DNA of 64,000 nt, from the NCBI GenBank assembly GCA_026686845.1, contig JAIVEN010000015.1, positions 9,467,501 to 9,531,500 of the forward strand. The letters run 5' to 3'. A program made the translations under genes and the position numbers. This DNA is from Adenanthera pavonina. Lineage: Eukaryota > Streptophyta > Magnoliopsida > Fabales > Fabaceae. Below the pieces are notes generated by a model. That model made no database searches and was not told the DNA's origin. It was given only the letters and a program-made list of their open reading frames with translations. Shown here piece after piece: positions 26,581 to 37,225 of the stretch (within the stretch, counting starts at the first letter, position 1; each line of letters starts with the position of its first letter).

Positions 26581-27364
26581 TTGTTGTGTAACTTTATTAA
26601 AGAGGCTTGGGTCAACCATGAAAAGATATGGGAGGTGAACAAGACTCTTATCTCTTTTATTCCCAAGGTAGAACAACCTAAAGTTGCTAGTCATTTAAGG
26701 CCCATCTCTCTATTCAATGTATTTTATAAGTGTATCACAAAAGTGATGGTTCAACATCTTAAAGGTATTCTTCCAAAAATTATCTCTCCTATGAAAGGGA
26801 TTTTTGTTCCCATGAGAAATATACAAGACAACATTATCATTACTCGTGAACCTGTGCATTCCATGAGAAAGATGAGATGTAAAAGAGGATATATGGCTAT
26901 TACAATTGATTTTGCTAAAGCATACGACAAAGTTAATTGACATTTTCCCATGCTAGCTTTCAACGAGTCGGGTTGCCCCAATGAATTTGTTGAGCTTGTG
27001 AAATCATGTATCTCTTCTACTTCCACCACTATCCTATGCAATAGAGAAAAGATAGGTGAATTTGTTCCTTCTCGGGAAATTAGACAAGGAGACTCTCTTT
27101 CCCCTTATCTCTTTGTTATTGGTATGGAAAAACTTACTCATCATAACTGATAGTAGTAATAGCAAAAGTTGGAAAGCTATTAGAGCTAGTAGGAATAGTT
27201 CTTTCATCTCACATTTAATGTTTGCTAACAATCTTGTTCCTTTTGCAGAGGCCTCAATGGAACAAATTGATATGATTCTCAATAGTTTAAAAGTTTTTTG
27301 TGATATGTCTAGTCATTCTATTAATAACAATAAGTCTCTTTTTTTTTTTTCTCTTCTAATGTGA
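26581..27364 (+). pseudogene. Second LINE reverse transcriptase, inactivated
   Basis: LRPISLFNVFYKCITK near 26698, VPMRNIQDNIIITRE near 26806, AITIDFAKAYDKVN near 26895, then a stop. The next frame has SREIRQGDSLSPYLFV near 27073, and the active site reads LMFANNLVPFAEA near 27217 instead of FADDL. At least two frame changes fall between the motifs. Confidence 0.88.
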
Positions 27365-28638
27365 AGAGGCAAACTAAATTAGAGATAAAAAGACGAAGTG
27401 GTTTCATTGCTGAACTGAGTCAATATCTAGGCTCTATGATCACCCATAACAAATGAAGAAAGGAAAATTATAGATATTTGGTGGAAAAAGTCAAAGGGAG
27501 ACTTAGTGGCTGGAAGACCAAATGCTTGTCTCTTGTTGGCAAGATAACCCTAGTGAATTCAGTCACTAATAATATGGCATTGTATCAATTTCAACATGAC
27601 AAAATCCCAAAGAAGATCATTGACGAAATGAAGCAAGCCCAAAGAGCATTTATATGGGGAGAAGATAATGGGATGAGAAAGTGGCATGCTGTCAATTGGG
27701 AAACTATGTGTACTAGTTGTGAATTAGGAGAAGGAGGAATCAAATCTCAGAACGCCATGAATGAAGCCTGTTTGTATAAACTATTATGGAAGATTATTAA
27801 TAGTGCTTATGAGCTTTGGGTGAATGTTATTAAAAGCAAGTACAATCGCAGAAATGAAGGTGCTGAACTTATAATGAGGCCTATTGATTCAAGGCTGTGG
27901 AAAGAACTTAGCAAGCTGTGGAACAGTTTTTCTGATTTACTGGCAAAAGATATTCATAATGGACAAGTGACGAGTTTTTCAGGATAAATAGATTATTGGG
28001 AGTCAGAGATTAAACAATATTGTAAACAATTTACTTGATGAAGCTAACAATTTATATGTGTGTGACCTTATCTCTAATGCTAGGGAATGAGATCTATCAG
28101 GTATTGCAAACTGGATACCTTAGGATCAAATCCTCAGAATTTTAGCTATGTGCCTACCTAGTGAGTAAGGGCAAGATAAAATTGCTTGGTCGCCTAGCAA
28201 AAGTTGGGAGTTTTTTGTGAATAGCATACAAGAGTATTATGAAGGAAGTTGAAGGTGACAATAATAGATTATGAAGGTTAATTTGGAAGCTTGAAGCTCC
28301 GCCGAGAATTCGTACCTATATGTGGGTGGTTGCAAAGGATAGGATCCATACTCAATACTAAAAAAGCAAATGGGCAGGAATGGATGGAAAATGTCACATA
28401 TGTGGCGATGATGAAGAAATCGTTTTACACGCCATTCGTGATTGCTCCTAGGTGAATAAAATTTGGAGTATTTTCATTAAGCCTGCCAATAGGAACAAGT
28501 TTTTTTACTGATGAGCCGCATGACTAGGTATTAAATAATCTTAGTGGAAATGGAAGGGCCTAGACAACTACTTTTGCTGTTACTTGTTGGTTCATCTGGA
28601 GGTGGCGTAATAAATCTTTATTTGATGAGAACTTTTAC

Positions 28639-29124
28639 ATGCCAATTAGACTTTTTATAATGATCAGAAGATATATTGATGAGTTTAAGCAAAGTCAAAA
28701 TAGGGGTCATGTTTTGTATACTGAAACAGTTATGATAGAGTGGCTTATGCCACCCGTGGGATGGTGGAAGTTAAATACAGATGGAGCTTCAAAGGAAATA
28801 AATGAAGAAGCTAGATATAGTGGTCTTGTTCGAAATAATAAGGGAGAATGGGCTGTTGGTTTTAGCCACTTCATTGGAAAAGCTAATGCTTTAATGGCTG
28901 GACTTTTGGGGTGTACTAAGGGTTTTCAATTGTGTTGGGATAGAGGATTCAAACGGATCATCTTGGAAAGTGATTCCAAAGTTTTAGTGGATACTCTGGA
29001 AAATGAAGGGAGGAAGTTACGGGGATATACTAGGATGATCAACAAGATTCAAGAAGTGATTAATAGAGATTGGTCAGTGAAAGTGCAACATACTTATAGA
29101 GAGGGCAACAAGGCTGCGAGTTAA
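28639..29124 (+). pseudogene. LINE RNase H domain, fairly well preserved
   Basis: One open frame holds WWKLNTDGASKEI (first Asp present), RNNKGEWAVGF, ESDSKVLVDTLE (Asp present) and YREGNKAAS. The helix that normally supplies a catalytic Glu (AELWAL type) reads LMAGLLGC, so that Glu is lost. The frame ends at a stop where the final Asp-Ala-Leu-Ala is expected. Confidence 0.75.
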
Positions 29125-29317
29125 CTTGCAAACTATAGCATTAATATCACTATAGGTACATATACTCTTAATACTCCTCCGAGTGAGCCCAAGGAAATTC
29201 TCATTGCTGATATTGCAGGTTTATTCACCACGCGCCATTCCTGTTTCTTGATTTGTTCTTTAGTTTTTTTTTTTGTTCCTTTTTTTAGTCTTTGACCCGT
29301 CCTTGTACCAAAAAAAA

Positions 29318-29850
29318 GTTGAAAAAGCTCGAAGTCATAACAGTGCATCAAAAACCAAACAAGGTAACGATTTCATTTTATTTGCCGGTTCAACAACAAT
29401 TGGGCAAGTGTTTTTCGCCCCCAATAAATGATTATCCAAATAAAATCATGCTGTGTCGTTTGACCTCAGTACCTGTGAGCCAACTTCTCTTTCTTCTTGT
29501 AGTGCTGAACATACCTACATCGATTGAGAGATGAATTAAATTCACAATGCTAAGTTCATTTAAACTTTTAAATTTCACAGATTTATTTATTCTTCATATT
29601 AAACACATCAATAACACGTAGAAAAATGAAACTGTTATTAGTCATAATATCCCACAAAGACTTGAAAAAGTGAAAATAAAAATACAGATATTAATGATAT
29701 AAAAATTTAACCTAAGTAATGAGTGATTAAAACTTGAAAGAGAAATGCCTAAACTGCCGACTGCAACTGCCACACCAAAATATTTGAATTATCAGGGAGG
29801 AGGCTACTAGATAGTTGGCACAATGGCACTGATATCAGGAGAATATTGAT
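29318..29850 (-). pseudogene. Duplicated QCR8 last exon and 3' flank
   Basis: This stretch closely matches 33019-33650, which holds the last exon of QCR8. The duplicated exon is 29514-29466 on the minus strand. It keeps the AG acceptor and the frame, and encodes a YVQHYKKKEKLAHRY tail, against YVQHYMEKEKLAHRY in the main gene. It has no first exon of its own. It lies downstream of QCR8 in the same orientation, so it could act only as an alternative terminal exon. The left edge of the copy directly abuts the poly-A of the second LINE. Confidence 0.85.
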
Positions 29851-30780
29851 GATTTTTAAAATTTATCTTTATAATTTGTTATTAAGGATTATTTGAATTC
29901 CATTTTTATTTAAAATAAAAAATATTGTAACAGAAAATTTAAGTCTAACATGTTAAAATTCAATATAAACTGTTCATATGAATTGTTTGGATTGACAAAT
30001 CTAAAAAGCTTACATATAAATCTTACTGACACACGAGCAAATATAAATTCTTAAACTAAAAGATCAGCATTCAAATGAAAAAGTGAAACAAAATCATATC
30101 AAATGAGGAAAATAGAAATCCTTTTTCACCATAAAGAGATTAATAACAAAAATTATGAAAGTATTATTGGACTTGCAACGAAAGATCACGACACATGGAC
30201 AAAGATATTTGAACTCTGTTAATAAGCTGCAGTGTATCGCGGAGAAGATCATGAAAACTAGTTTGTTGAACTGTGCTGCTATTACAAGCATCAATAAATC
30301 AGACTTTTTCTATCAATATAAAAATTGATGTCTATGTATTAATGGCGAAGGTCCAATATTTGAATATTTGAAGAGCAAGATCAAAAGCATCGTGACATGT
30401 GATGGCCATCAACGGAAAATAAAAGAAAAATAAATAAATAAAACTAAGAGTTATATGTTGTGTAATTTTATGAAGCTATATATATGTATATATATGCTTT
30501 GCACGGCAATCCTTTGAATTGTCCGACATCAATAAGCTTAAATGTCTAAAATTGAATAGGTTTCATCAATATTAATTCTTGTCATTCTGATCTCTATATA
30601 AGCTTTCGTAGGCTTTGTAATCCTACGTATGAAATGTACCAAAAAAACAACCATAATAGTATTATCAATAGGTCAGAGGCACAGTGAGAAGATCGACTAC
30701 CTGATTCTTGTAGTTGATCACCATCCATCACCACTCTTTCATCACATCCAACTGATCCCACAGTTCTCATGGGAGGGAAA
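29851..30780. other. Intergenic region between the QCR8 exon copy and the F-box pseudogene
   Basis: AT-rich with no recognisable coding frame or repeat, apart from a short TATATATG run near 30480-30496. Confidence 0.5.
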
Positions 30781-30788
30781 GCAAAGTT

Positions 30789-31840
30789 TCAGTATATACA
30801 CTTGCAGACCGGCAAGAACAATACCGTCGTCGTAGATCTTGTTTGTCTCCCTCCCAAACGCCATTGAGTTTCTAGTAGTTCTCCTTTGTCACTCCATTTT
30901 GAAAATTTTCCATGCTCATTTATCACAACAAGTTGGCCATCCCTAGTGAAGCATAATGGCAAAATGTAATCGATACAATACCCAAAATGTGAGAATAAAA
31001 TCTTAGTCCAAGAAGACTTCACTCCATATTCTCTCATGGCCCATATCCTGACTTCTTTAAAGCTGCGAGAACTTAGAGTAAGGCATCCTTCATGTACTCC
31101 CAAATGAAGGTGTGTGAATTCAAAGTTCAAATCATCAGGTACAGGCAGTAACTCTTCTCGCAATTTCTTTGTTGTTATATCAAATGCAATAATTACTAGA
31201 GGTTCTCGTCCAACATCCGGAACTAACCAATGAATAGCACCGTTTATTATCGAACCAGCTTCTGGATCGCTCCATTTAGTGTAAAGTGCGCTATTATGAG
31301 AAAATTTTCCCCATGAATTGGTTCTCACTGAGAAGAACTCAAAGTTGGTAACTTTAACAGATGAAAGACACCGTTGGAAGGATTCCATAGAAAAAGTTTA
31401 TCTTCACGTTCAAGTGATACAAGTAGAAACCCTTGGCAAGAACCCACAATATCAACATGAACGTGTGGTTTATGAAAAGGAAAATCGAGCTTCGCAACAG
31501 TAGAATCATCACTAAGGGATGCGTTGACGTCAAAGGATCTCACTTGCGAAGAAACTGTACAGTGAGAAGCTGTTTCGTCTGAGACCATATAGAGGCGAGA
31601 AATTGTTGTCGTATGGATCATTTGACTTTCTCTATCTGTGAGAGAATGTGGTGTTTTGGTGTAGTGTATGCATAGGGTTCTATGGGTGTGTTGGGATGAA
31701 TGCCGAAAATGGAGTTTCCCAGACTGGGGACTGGAGATCAGAGAGAACCATGACTTGCAAACACACTTGAAACGCACGAGAGATTTCACGGGCAAGCGAA
31801 GAAGGATTTCAAATATCATCTCTTCCAGAAGCTTCTTCAT
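30789..31840 (-). pseudogene. F-box protein (CPR30-like) with out-of-frame deletion
   Basis: The N-terminal frame (31840-31325) starts MKKLLEEMIFEILLRLPVKS and continues VCKSWFSLISSP, a classic F-box that would bind a SKP1 partner in an SCF ubiquitin ligase. It runs through GSCQGFLLV and LFLWNPSNGVFHLLKLP. The second frame (31388-30789) holds FFSVRTNSWGKF, INGAIHWLV, IIAFDITTKKLREELLPVP and WTKILFSH, the C-terminal F-box-associated domain. In family members a segment of roughly 40 residues (GFGYDP...DYKVV type) lies between LWNPS...KLP and the SxRTNSW motif. Here the two parts meet directly near 31335-31355 in different frames. A deletion has therefore both removed this segment and shifted the frame. 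Probably a pseudogene. Confidence 0.85.
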
Positions 31841-31940
31841 GGCTGCTCAGTGTATGAATAGAGGAATAACTTTCTACGAAGGTGGAATGAAGGAGACTGA
31901 TCCGATCGATCCGAGAAATCAAAAGGGGCAATTTGGTTGA

Positions 31941-33018
31941 TTTGGGGATTCAGAATTTTCGTCCCTATAAATAGTTGGAGCAATTAAAGAACTGGGTTAG
32001 CAAATTTAATTACAAAGATATATTTGTTGTTGAAAAGGTGATAATTCAATATCTAAATCCAAGTCTGGTTAAAAAAATATCTAAATCGAAGAAAGAAAGA
32101 AAAGCTATGATGAATTAAAAAATGAATTGATATTAGAAGTTTTCCAACTAGTTAGTTTTAAAATCTAATTTTTACTCTTAACATATTAATATATAATTAT
32201 TTTATAAGATATGAAATATTTCAAAATCTACATTAAAGATCGTTTTGACTTCGATTTCTGATAATCAAAATTAATTTCAGAATCAAATGATATATTATTA
32301 CAATCATTTAATGATTTTTAAATAAATAGAAATTCGAATTTCAATTCCATTAGTATGAGAAAATTTCATTTTATTTTATTTTATTCTAATACATTAAATT
32401 ATAAGTATTTAATGAATTCAAAAAATCATGAAAATTCAAATTTCTAACTAATCAGTTTTGAAACTCGATTATTATAGGAAAATTTTAAATTAAAATTTCA
32501 GGAAAAATAACCTTTTAGGCCTTATAGTTTTATCCGATTTTGAAATCAATCCCTACAAATTTTTTTTAAACACTCCTTAAAGATTTGGCTGTTTACACAG
32601 TTAGTCCCTCTAATCTCTTCATATTGTAAAGAGGACTCCCATGTGTTATAAACACTGTTAAAGTTACTGAGCAAGCTATAGCACCAAGTGTGAGTTAACT
32701 AGGACTACTCATAGTTAACTAGGACTACTCATTTTACAGGCTGGACACCAAATCAAAACGCTGCACTTGAATTAGAAAAGCACCGCTGCAAAGAAAGAAC
32801 ACTGGTCGAGCCCAAGGGTTAATGTAAACAAAACATGCAAGATTACTCTCTACTCCCTTTCTTGTTCTTGAAAATACTTTCATCCATCTAAACATGGCCT
32901 AAGTGAACTAAAGGAAGCAACGTTAACAAAATTATGCAAACACCTAGATATTTATTATGGATTAAAAGTTTTACTTCAAAGACGTCTGTATCACCAATCT
33001 CCCTACTTAAGGTCTGTC
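31941..33018. other. AT-rich intergenic region
   Basis: Upstream of the F-box pseudogene. No gene seen. A short direct repeat, AGTTAACTAGGACTACTCA, occurs twice at about 32692-32728. The right end joins the QCR8 3' flank. Confidence 0.55.
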
Positions 33019-33650
33019 AAAGTTGAAAAAGCTCGAAGTCATAACAGTGCATCAGAACCCAAACAAGATAACAATTTCATTTTATTTGCCGGTTTAACAA
33101 AAATTGGGCAAGTATTTTTCGCCCCCAATAATGATTATCCAAATAAAGTCATGCTGTATCGCTTGACTTCAGTACCTGTGAGCCAACTTCTCTTTCTCCA
33201 TGTAGTGCTGAACATACCTACATCGATTGAGAGATGAATTAAATTCACAATGCTAAGTTCATTTAAACTTTTAAATTTCACAGATTTATTTATTCTTCAT
33301 ATTAAACACAACAATAACACCTAGAAAAATGAAACTATCATTAGTCATAATATCACCCACCCAAAAGACTTGAAAAGGTGAAAAAAAAATGCAGTGATAT
33401 TACAAACAATAGTCTTATCCCACTACGTGAGGTCAGCTACATGAATCATATGACGTCAATGTACTCTATCAAATACCATCTAATGCAGTGATATTAATGA
33501 TATAAAAATTAAACCTAAGTAATGAGTGATTAAAACTTGAAAGAGAAATGCCTAAACTGCCGACTGCAACTGCCACACCAAAATATATGAATTATCAGAG
33601 AGGCGGCTACTACATAGTTTGCACAATCGCACTGATAACAGTAGCATACT
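33019..33650. repeat. QCR8 exon 2 and 3' flank, parent of the 29318-29850 copy
   Basis: The match begins GTTGAAAAAGCTCGAAG in both copies. It runs past the exon into the 3' flank, with small substitutions and indels. The only large difference is a SINE-like insertion at 33403-33481, present here but absent from the other copy. The copies are in direct orientation, about 3.7 kb apart. Confidence 0.88.
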
Positions 33651-35521
33651 TGTAGGCATAACGTTATGACTTTATCTATGGTTTCTGCAAAACCTTAAGG
33701 CAACAATGTGATGGAAATAATGAGGAACAACCAACACACAAACATACAGGGCCATTCAGCCCAGCCAATTATGGTAGGTGCACACAGACCATTTGCTCAA
33801 AGAAAGGCTAATACAAGCTCGCTAGGTCCACTTCTTAGTTTTCACTAAATTGATTTTTTTTTCCCTTTGGGATTAGATATGAAACTTTTAAGAGATGAAC
33901 ACAGAAAATAAAAACTACAAAACCAAGCTGACACAAAATCCCACTGACCTCTTCAAAATCTATCAGAGTCAGAGAGTATCCCTAATGCAACAAGATTGGG
34001 AAGATTAATATTCAAAATTTCTGGGGAATTGGGGAAAAATGATAAGCACTTGATTGTGAACAAATGAATTAGTAATTATATGAAACACCGAAGACTTTTT
34101 TCACATGGTTTTAGCCCAACAATATTGCTTCTTGAGGTCGAGGAAGCATTAAGTTAGGTTTTCTATAAGATGTAAGAGGTCTTACGGACTACAACAAAGG
34201 ACCTATCCCACACGATGCTGGTTGGTAAACGGAGGAGACTTTCTTCTCTAATACCAGGTACTTTAGACCAGACTGCCAAACCCTGTACATGATTACTCTT
34301 TCTGAATTCTGATCAATTCACATCTAGAAACAAGTAGACTTGTTTCAGAAGGTCTTATCAAACATCAGGTGCTCCTTTGAGGAATAAAACAAGTGCAGCA
34401 ATTACAATCCACGGGTTCCACTTGTTCATTATTTTTATTAGTAAGTGGTACCAAGCTCTCTCTGGTTTGAAGTCATATCAGTTACACGCATCGCAGCAAC
34501 TTGTTGCTAGGATTCCATTAACATTATTTTTCTTCTTCAAGCATGAAAACACAGATTTTGCAAAAATAGACACAATTAGCTATTTAAGTTACGATTAAGA
34601 AAATTGGTAGTTTTTCCCCAATCATTTTCCATTAATCTTGAATCACGCTTCCTTCCTAGTTCTGTGTAGCATCATTAGTTAAATATTTAGTACTACTGCG
34701 AATATCCTATCCAGCAGGACCAATGTGACCTAAGGTCCACAGGCCACAGAAAATGTATGCAAACCAGATTTTCCCTAAAATTAAGAACAAGAAAGTTAAA
34801 ACTTGAAAATAAGTTGCGAATGCAAGATGTAAAAGTTTTTATTAAGGGGATTGGAAAAATAAAAGAATTATTTTACCCATTTGTCAAAATGCGACTGGAA
34901 TTCCTCCTTGGATAAAGGACTGCCACCACTGGCATGGGACCAAGAGGAATTCTTACAACTAGGATGAAAATCTGATATAGCTATAAACTAATAAGTAGTA
35001 ACACGGCCATGACAAGCTTAACTTGGAAATTATGTTAAAACACTTGTAGATACAATCAACGGCATGTTCTATAATCAATAGATTCTGCCATTCTGGACCC
35101 TCAGTGTTCTTAAAATCTTGGCTCTCTTGTCCATCTTCAAACAGCGTGTGTATAAGCCTCATGAATCTTATCGGTTCTTAACAAAAGGGTTCCACAATCC
35201 CAATAAGTCAGGTTTCAAAATAGAAACCCATCATTTCCCCGACTGCATCGAATCAAAACCTCAACACCAACCAAAAGAAATGAGGCAAATCAACCAAAAC
35301 CTGGCATCAACGAGCACGAAAAGGGAAACCGGAGGAAAAGAATAAACTCACGTGTAGGTACCGGCGAGAGGGCCGAGCAAGAGAGTGGCGCTGATCCAAT
35401 TCTCAGAGATCTTGTGCTGAATTTTGGTGGGTAAATCCTTCCAAAGCCCAGTCATTATCTTCTGCTGGAAAGGCGAGAGGGCATAAATCACAGCCTTCAA
35501 CCTCACCGGTTGCTTCCCCAT
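33169..35521 (-). CDS. QCR8: Cytochrome b-c1 complex subunit 8 (complex III)
   Basis: Two exons, 35521-35352 and 33217-33169 on the minus strand, join at GT-AG to give 219 nt, 72 residues plus stop. That equals the usual length of plant QCR8. The protein starts MGKQPVRLKAVIYALSPFQQ, continues MTGLWKDLPTKIQHKISENW, has a hydrophobic segment at about 43-57 (the single membrane helix), and ends YVQHYMEKEKLAHRY. QCR8 is a small inner-membrane subunit of mitochondrial complex III next to cytochrome b. The intron is 2.1 kb and carries no gene. The Thr codon at residue 57 is split by the intron. A second copy of exon 2 lies 3.7 kb further downstream. I see no fault in the reading frame. Confidence 0.95.
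33388..33496 (-). mobile_element. 5'-truncated SINE fragment with 15-bp target duplication
   Basis: The 15-bp sequence AATGCAGTGATATTA occurs at 33388-33402 and again at 33482-33496, flanking 79 bases. On the minus strand the body contains ATTCATGTAGCTGACCTC and CGTAGTGGGATAAG, like the 3' part of common plant SINEs (consensus recalled as ATGTAGCCGACCCCACTTAGTGGGATAAGG). The empty site is visible in the paralogous copy near 29681-29693, so this is a true insertion made after the duplication. The tRNA-related head is missing. Confidence 0.75.
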
Positions 35522-36389
35522 CTCTTGTCGTCGTTCGGAATTCCGATTGTGAAGCTCCGCTTTCTCCGACAAAAGTCGAATTGCTGAGGCAGAAAGAACA
35601 GAAATGAGAGCAAACGATTGGTGGGTTTTTGTCACTAAAATGCCCTATGGGGAACTCGGATACCTCGGGTCCGAGTCCAGTTCGGTACCACCATTGACGG
35701 GTTTTCAATTTTCGGCCCAATAAATTTTGTTAAATTTATTAAAATATAAAAGTATATAATTTAATAAAAATATATAATTATTTATAAAAAATTATACATA
35801 TACAAATATCCAGTTTTTGTGGCCAAACATATACAAATTAAATTTAGTTAAAATTACATATTTTAATTATGGATTCCTACCTCACACAAAATTGCAATAC
35901 TTATTTACAAATAGTGAAATTTTCTACTTTATTTTTATTTTTAAAATATATACTTTAACTCTTTTTTTTTATAAATGCATTTGATTATTGATCAACTTTT
36001 AGATACAACTATCTTTCGTATTTTAATTAGACATCTTTTTCAATACATTTTTTAGTGGGTTACACTTTTGAAAGGGAGAAGTTGTACTATTTATAAATTA
36101 TAAATAGTACAACTTACAATAAATTATATTTCATTATATATGTGGACACAAACACATATATATATATATATATTGATTTTTTTTATTACAAGCAACGCAT
36201 GCGCACGCACCCATATATATATATATATTGATGTATTGATATGTTTAAATAAAAAAATATATTTTAAAATATTCAAAATATAAAAAAAATAAACATTTTT
36301 TTCATCAAATTTATTCAAAACAATTGTTCAAATGGGGGAAACAAAACTTAAATACTTCAACCTATATGCTTAAATCATTTTATTCTAAG
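35522..36389. other. QCR8 promoter side and AT-rich flank
   Basis: The first 150-200 bases are probably the QCR8 leader and promoter. A minus-strand open frame at 35403-35720 overlaps exon 1 out of frame and is a shadow. Beyond 35720 the DNA is very AT-rich, with (TA)n tracts near 36158-36171 and 36213-36228. No gene is seen. Confidence 0.5.
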
Positions 36390-36660
36390 GTTATTGTGAA
36401 CACCCCATTTTGTCCGGGCATTTTTATAAAATAATAATAATAATGATAAAAGGTATGAAAAATAAAAAAAAAAAAAAGGTAAAACAAAGTTCTCTCTTAA
36501 GCAGGAAAACTAATAACTATAATTTAATTTCAAGACTCAGATTTATCCTTCTAGAATTTGACATCTGGAAGTCAAATAAAAAAAATTTATTTAAAAAAAT
36601 ATATAATATATATATATAATAAATAAATAAATAAAATATAATAATGAATATTTTTTTTTG

Positions 36661-36744
36661 GGCTGAAACATTTCAGCCCAAAAACATATTTGGGCTGAAA
36701 TGCTTCAGCCCAAATATGTCACGAGCCCAAGTAAGGGCTCGTGA
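36661..36744. repeat. Three consecutive hairpins near the LTR 5' end
   Basis: First, GGCTGAAA-CA-TTTCAGCC (36661-36678). Second, ACATATTTGGGCTGAA-ATGC-TTCAGCCCAAATATGT (36684-36719), with perfect 16-base arms and a 4-base loop. Third, TCACGAGCCC-AAGTAA-GGGCTCGTGA (36719-36744), with perfect 10-base arms. The first two share the GGCTGAA arm, suggesting duplication. Confidence 0.95.
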
Positions 36745-37217
36745 AAGAGGCTGAAGGGCGGAGCCCTAAAGGGGAAGGAGGGAGCACACCTGCAGGATGG
36801 GGCTGGCCGCGAGGAAGGAAAGGGAAGGTGGAGCTAGGGCACAGAGCGAAAGAGAAAGGAGAGAGCAGCGGAGAGAGAGGGAGCCGCCGAAGGGAGAACT
36901 CGGAGGCCGAGGACCGTAGGCAGAGTTGAGAGAGACACGAGGACAGAGAGAGAGCCTCGGCCGAAAGGAAAAAGGAAGAAGCAGACTGTCACGAAGGAGA
37001 AAGCTGCGGGGAGACCAGAACCGAAGGCGTACACGAAACCGAGAAAAGCAGAGGGACATGCGCAGAAGACAGGGGGCTCGGGCGAAAAGCTGAAAATAGG
37101 AAGGAAATAGAGAGCCGCCCCGTTTTGTCAGTGAAGCAGTGCCACCGGCGCACGGAAGCGAGGCCGAATTGGGCAATCACGCGCCCAAGGTCCGTCTCTT
37201 TTCACTCGCAGGAAGCC

Positions 37218-37225
37218 TATAAAAG
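37218..37225 (+). promoter_or_regulatory. TATA box of the solo LTR
   Basis: The sequence TATAAAAG follows GGAAGCC in a GC-rich context where TATA matches are unlikely by chance. It fits an LTR promoter, placing the start of the transcript near 37250. Confidence 0.55.

Larger units (their letters stand above)
23465..29317 (+). mobile_element. Second LINE remnant, split by a solo LTR
   Basis: The endonuclease N-terminus begins MILIWNYRGAAGKHF at 23476 and runs to 23719. The frame resumes at 25412 (ELHDKFLHGWITIGN), after the inserted LTR. It continues through DFNEIKDASEQSG (about 25573) and DAKGPFFTW (about 25691). RT spans about 26500-27360, connection region about 27478-27990, zinc-finger region about 28270-28450 (CHICGDDEE), and RNase H about 28750-29125. 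The 3' end is GTACC plus poly-A at about 29308-29317. RT motif A (IDFAKAYDK) is intact, but the FADD motif is FANN, so both catalytic Asp are lost. ORF1 is absent. The body is scattered over many frames. Confidence 0.9.

Noticed and set aside
34377..34598. Open frame on the plus strand
   Set aside because: It lies wholly inside the QCR8 intron on the opposite strand and has no family features.
34959..35162. Minus-strand open frame with EDGQESQDFKNTEGPEW
   Set aside because: It is within the QCR8 intron. Splicing it in would break the 72-residue protein, and no homologous family was recognised.
35403..35720. 105-codon minus-strand frame
   Set aside because: Out-of-frame shadow of QCR8 exon 1 and its leader.
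36766..37176. 136-codon minus-strand frame rich in Ser, Leu, Arg and Pro
   Set aside because: Product of the purine-rich tract inside the solo LTR, not a gene.
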